Shown one piece after another: positions 4,949-7,264 of a stretch of DNA of 7,264 bases; position 1 is the stretch's first letter; each line of letters starts with the position of its first letter. This DNA is from Anaerolineales bacterium. Its GTDB lineage: Bacteria; Chloroflexota; Anaerolineae; Promineifilales; Promineifilaceae. The stretch covers positions 1 to 7,264 of the forward strand of contig JAGQGA010000271.1 in the NCBI GenBank assembly GCA_020432595.1, written 5' to 3'. Both the position numbers and the translations under genes were made by a program. Under the pieces are notes generated by a model that did not search any database, had not been told where the DNA came from, and saw nothing but the letters and a program-made list of their open reading frames with translations.

Positions 4949-5995
4949 ATGGATGAAAAACCATTTCGCGTCGTGCTGGTAGGGTGTGGCGGCATTAGTC
5001 GAACCTGGATGCGGGCAACGGCCGTTTTTCCTGACCTCGCCTATGTGGGGCTAGTAGATTTAGACCTGGCGCAGGCCCAACGGCTCCGCGCCGAATTTGG
5101 GCTGGAGGGCGTAGCCGTTGGCACTGATTTAGCCGACATGCTGCGCCAAACCAACGCCAACATCGTCTTTGACTGCACCGTACCCGAAGCCCACGCCGCC
5201 GTCACGCAAACGGCGTTAGCCCACGGCTGCCACGTGCTGGGCGAAAAGCCGCTGGCCGACACGATGGCAAACGCCCAGGCGATGGTGGCGGCGGCGCAAG
5301 CCAGCGGCCAACTTTACGCCGTCATCCAAAATCGGCGCTATTTAGACGACATCGTGTGCTTTCGCGCCCTGGTGCAGTCGGGCGAACTGGGGCAGCTTAC
5401 CACGCTCAACGCCGATTTTTACCTAGGGCCGCACTTTGGCGGCTTCCGCGAGGCGATGGAGCATGTGCTGCTGCTGGATATGGCAATCCATACGTTTGAT
5501 CAGGCGCGGTATATTTCGGGGGCCGACCCGGTGGCAGTATATTGCCACGAATGGAACCCAGCGGGATCGTGGTATGCTCACGGGGCAGCGGCGGTGGCAA
5601 TTTTTGAGATGAGCAATGGAATGGTTTTTACCTATCGTGGGTCGTGGTGTGCCGAGGGGCTAAACACAAGCTGGGAGTGTGATTGGCGGGCGGTGGGAAC
5701 GGGAGGAACGGCCGTTTGGGACGGTGGCTCCACCCTTCACGCCGAAAAACCTGCTGGCCACAATGGTTTCATCCGCCCCGTACAGCCCATCACCCTGCCT
5801 CCACTGCAAAAATTGCCCCATTCCGGCCACGCCGGGGTCATTGCCGACTTTTTAGCCACCCTGAACGGTAGCCCTACCGTCCAAACCATCTGCACCGACA
5901 ACATCCACAGTTTGGCAATGGTTCACGCGGCCATTGAGAGTGCCAAAAACGGCCGTCGGGTTTTAATTGAAGAAGTAATCGGTCAACACAACTGA
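4949..5995 (+). CDS. Gfo/Idh/MocA family NAD(P)-dependent oxidoreductase
   Basis: The protein has 348 residues, normal for the family. Members oxidise or reduce hydroxyl groups on sugars, inositols and related compounds in the cytoplasm. The N-terminal Rossmann domain (about 5-125) has the dinucleotide loop GCGGISRTW (12-20), VDLD at 36-39 after the second strand, and the family motif GEKPLAD with K100 as the likely catalytic lysine. The C-terminal alpha/beta domain (about 130-345) has D177 and H181 (LLDMAIHTFDQ), the usual DxxxH active-site pair. The substrate cannot be told from sequence. ATG 4949 is the first sensible start; its ribosome binding site is poor (AAGG only one base away, or GAG farther back), so translation may be weak or coupled. 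It is followed by a transporter gene after 29 bases, suggesting an operon. Confidence 0.92.
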   Translation: MDEKPFRVVLVGCGGISRTWMRATAVFPDLAYVGLVDLDLAQAQRLRAEFGLEGVAVGTDLADMLRQTNANIVFDCTVPEAHAAVTQTALAHGCHVLGEKPLADTMANAQAMVAAAQASGQLYAVIQNRRYLDDIVCFRALVQSGELGQLTTLNADFYLGPHFGGFREAMEHVLLLDMAIHTFDQARYISGADPVAVYCHEWNPAGSWYAHGAAAVAIFEMSNGMVFTYRGSWCAEGLNTSWECDWRAVGTGGTAVWDGGSTLHAEKPAGHNGFIRPVQPITLPPLQKLPHSGHAGVIADFLATLNGSPTVQTICTDNIHSLAMVHAAIESAKNGRRVLIEEVIGQHN

Positions 5996-6020
5996 TTACC
6001 GATTACTGTTTACTGATTAC
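5993..6020. repeat. 7-base tandem repeat filling the oxidoreductase-transporter gap
   Basis: Four consecutive 7-base units occupy this stretch: TGATTAC, CGATTAC, TGTTTAC and TGATTAC. The first unit begins with the TGA stop codon of the oxidoreductase, and the last ends four bases before the transporter ATG. The repeat therefore replaces the position of a normal ribosome binding site. It resembles the short tandemly repeated heptamers known from cyanobacterial genomes, but the unit is different. Confidence 0.85.
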
Positions 6021-6024
6021 CCAT

Positions 6025-6930
6025 ATGACAACACAAGCCATCCTCTATATCCTTATCACCGGGTTTTTCTTCGGCACGTCGCTGGTCGCCTCCCGCTTTG
6101 CCGTCGGGCAGTTTGAACCCATCGTCTATGTCGGGCTGCGGCTGCTGGTCTCATCGCTTAGCTTCCTATTGGTCTATAGCGTGGCCGGGCGGCGTTATGC
6201 GTGGCCGAAAGGATGGCACATTTGGCGGCACGCCATTGTGCTTGGGCTAAGCTCAGCCATTGCCATGACCGGCTTCACCTCAGCCCTGCGCTACCTGTCC
6301 AGCGGGTTAACCTCCATCATTTCGACGGCCGGCCCGGCCCTCACCGTCATCATGGCGCACTATGCCCTGGCCGATGAGCGGCTGACGTGGCGCAAGATTG
6401 CCGGGGTGGCCCTAGCACTAGGCGGGGCACTGCTGCTTATTTTGCGTGGCGAAAGCGGGCTAACGGAAGTAACTCAGGTCAGCGGTTGGGGCTATGGGCT
6501 GCTGCTCTTTGCCATGCTGGTCATTGCTGGCAATACCATTTACATTCGTCGCTACACGCAGGAATTTGAGCCATTTCAGTTGACGAGCATCCAGGTCTTT
6601 GCCGCCTGTCTGCTTGTCGCACCACTGTCGCTATGGTTAGTGGGAATTGATTGGAGCGGGGTTAACTGGCAGGGAATCGGGGCGTTGCTCTACGCCGGAA
6701 TCATTGGCACATTTCTTTCGTTTATTCTCTTTCTCCACATTGCCCAGGAGTTTGGCGCAACGGCAGCGGCTATGACCAACTATATCAACCCGGTCTTTGC
6801 AACCCTAGCCGGGGTTTTGCTGCTGGGGGAAACATTGACGGTAGGCATGGGCATCGGGGTAGCCATTATCATGATGGGGGTGTGGCTGACCAACAGGCAC
6901 AGCCGCAGACGGGTGCCAAAAATTGTTTAA
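6025..6930 (+). CDS. EamA/DMT superfamily transporter (putative metabolite exporter)
   Basis: The 301-residue protein has about ten hydrophobic segments (near 5-25, 31-52, 70-86, 92-113, 123-140, 154-172, 184-205, 216-236, 245-267 and 271-289). They fall into two EamA repeats. Typical motifs are FGTSLVASRF in helix 1, LRLLVSSLSFLL in helix 2, ALRYLSSGLTSII, and LADERLTWRKIAGVALALGG in repeat one, with NPVFATLAGVLLLGETLT as its equivalent in repeat two. The basic C-terminal tail (RHSRRR) fits a cytoplasmic end. DMT-family members export or import amino acids, metabolites or drugs across the inner membrane; the substrate is not predictable. No Shine-Dalgarno sequence precedes ATG 6025, because a heptamer repeat fills the 29-base gap, so translation is probably coupled to the upstream oxidoreductase. 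No exact ACGGCCGT palindrome occurs inside this gene. Confidence 0.93.
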   Translation: MTTQAILYILITGFFFGTSLVASRFAVGQFEPIVYVGLRLLVSSLSFLLVYSVAGRRYAWPKGWHIWRHAIVLGLSSAIAMTGFTSALRYLSSGLTSIISTAGPALTVIMAHYALADERLTWRKIAGVALALGGALLLILRGESGLTEVTQVSGWGYGLLLFAMLVIAGNTIYIRRYTQEFEPFQLTSIQVFAACLLVAPLSLWLVGIDWSGVNWQGIGALLYAGIIGTFLSFILFLHIAQEFGATAAAMTNYINPVFATLAGVLLLGETLTVGMGIGVAIIMMGVWLTNRHSRRRVPKIV

Positions 6931-7243
6931 TAGGTTGTTTACAAATGGGGGTAAAAGAAAAAGAGAGGGGAGGGACTAGTCAGAGGAAGAACGGCCGTTT
7001 ACACCGGCTTGATTGTTGGTTGTCGTTACATCTGGACAACCCGTCAGAACTGTTCGCCTCTGACTAGCCCGTGGACATTTGGTTCAACAATCTCGATAGT
7101 GAGCCTCCTGTTTGGTAACAAACCAACAATAAGATGTCAACAGCATACGCCCTACAGAGACAAATGTCAAGGACTTTTTAGGAGATAGGTGCGCGAAGTT
7201 GTTGTTGATGAGAAACTAGGGGAAAAAGCGGGAGACAAGAAAG
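6931..7243. other. Non-coding region after the transporter gene, with inverted repeats
   Basis: I see no convincing gene in this stretch. It holds the extended inverted-repeat structure at 6973-7070, one ACGGCCGT palindrome (6991-6998), and a pair of eight-base inverted repeats, GACATTTG (7074-7081) and CAAATGTC (7161-7168). There is also a small stem GTTTG/CAAAC with a GTAA loop at 7110-7123. No clear T-tailed terminator for the transporter operon and no consensus promoter were found. Confidence 0.6.
6973..7070 (+). other. Extended hairpin, candidate structured RNA element
   Basis: The outer arms 6973-6986 and 7057-7070 pair over 14 positions with one mismatch (core CTAGTCAGAGG/CCTCTGACTAG). 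After a small internal loop, GAACGG (6989-6994) pairs with CTGTTC (7050-7055) with one wobble. A terminal stem GGTTGTC/GACAACC (7018-7024, 7035-7041) has a ten-base loop. The nested stems suggest one folded element of 98 bases. It has no match I recognise to a known RNA family or transposon end, and the strand is assigned only by its position after the plus-strand transporter gene. Confidence 0.4.
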
Positions 7244-7264
7244 ATGAAAAAGCGCGATGAGTGG
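7244..7264 (+). CDS. Possible start of a gene cut by the right edge
   Basis: ATG 7244 opens a frame reading MKKRDEW to the last base. GGGAG ends nine bases before it, a fair ribosome binding site. Only seven codons are visible, so no function can be given. An overlapping alternative is a 23-codon frame from GTG 7189 whose TGA overlaps another ATG at 7257. Confidence 0.3.

Noticed and set aside
4881..6020. Tandem repeats considered as a CRISPR array
   Set aside because: Units are seven bases, contiguous or inverted, with no unique spacers and no cas genes.
6976..7067. Inverted repeat considered as a miniature transposon
   Set aside because: No target-site duplication was found flanking the arms, and the interior forms nested stems rather than unrelated sequence, so a folded RNA or hairpin is simpler.
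7189..7260. 23-codon GTG frame with AGGAG upstream and a TGA overlapping an ATG at 7257
   Set aside because: It is too short and rich in Lys, Glu and Asp to support without its downstream partner, and the spacing of AGGAG is tight (four bases).

Overview
The window looks like chromosomal DNA from a moderately GC-rich, free-living bacterium, most probably a Chloroflexota (Anaerolineae-like) lineage. This is inferred from the gene mix: a PknB-like kinase with an HCDVKPQN catalytic loop, a response-regulator adenylate cyclase, a class 2 dihydroorotate dehydrogenase and a thermus-type P5C dehydrogenase. The abundance of short intergenic tandem repeats fits too. I cannot prove the phylum from the sequence alone. 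No phage genes, transposases, IS ends or CRISPR arrays were seen.

Layout. Positions 1-535 (minus) hold the first 178 residues of an L-glutamate gamma-semialdehyde dehydrogenase. It is transcribed divergently from a membrane-anchored Ser/Thr protein kinase (815-1957, plus). Next comes an initiator tRNA-fMet (2020-2091), with its own near-ideal sigma-70 promoter just upstream and an intrinsic terminator just downstream. A REC-adenylate cyclase response regulator follows (2360-3430, plus). It converges on pyrD (3431-4465, minus) with no intergenic base at all. Across a 166-base divergent region from pyrD starts a plus-strand group: a small MbtH-family protein (4632-4871), a Gfo/Idh/MocA-family oxidoreductase (4949-5995) and an EamA/DMT-family transporter (6025-6930). 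The last 334 bases are mostly non-coding, with an extended inverted-repeat structure and possibly the first codons of another gene at the right edge.

How the genes fit together. PyrD makes orotate for pyrimidine synthesis. The P5C dehydrogenase closes proline catabolism to glutamate. The kinase and the cyclase are two signalling proteins whose inputs and targets are not in the window. MbtH, oxidoreductase and transporter are same-strand and closely spaced, so they may be co-transcribed. An MbtH protein normally assists a non-ribosomal peptide synthetase, and none is present here.

The most striking non-gene signal is a palindrome, ACGGCCGT (usually AACGGCCGTT). It occurs 15 times in 7.3 kb, on average about every 480 bases, in all three reading frames and once between genes. 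Other unexplained structure includes three families of short tandem repeats (two of period 7, one of period 10) at gene junctions. A three-element repeat at the start of pyrD could form two mutually exclusive hairpins around its ribosome binding site. A possible leaderless promoter lies in front of the kinase.
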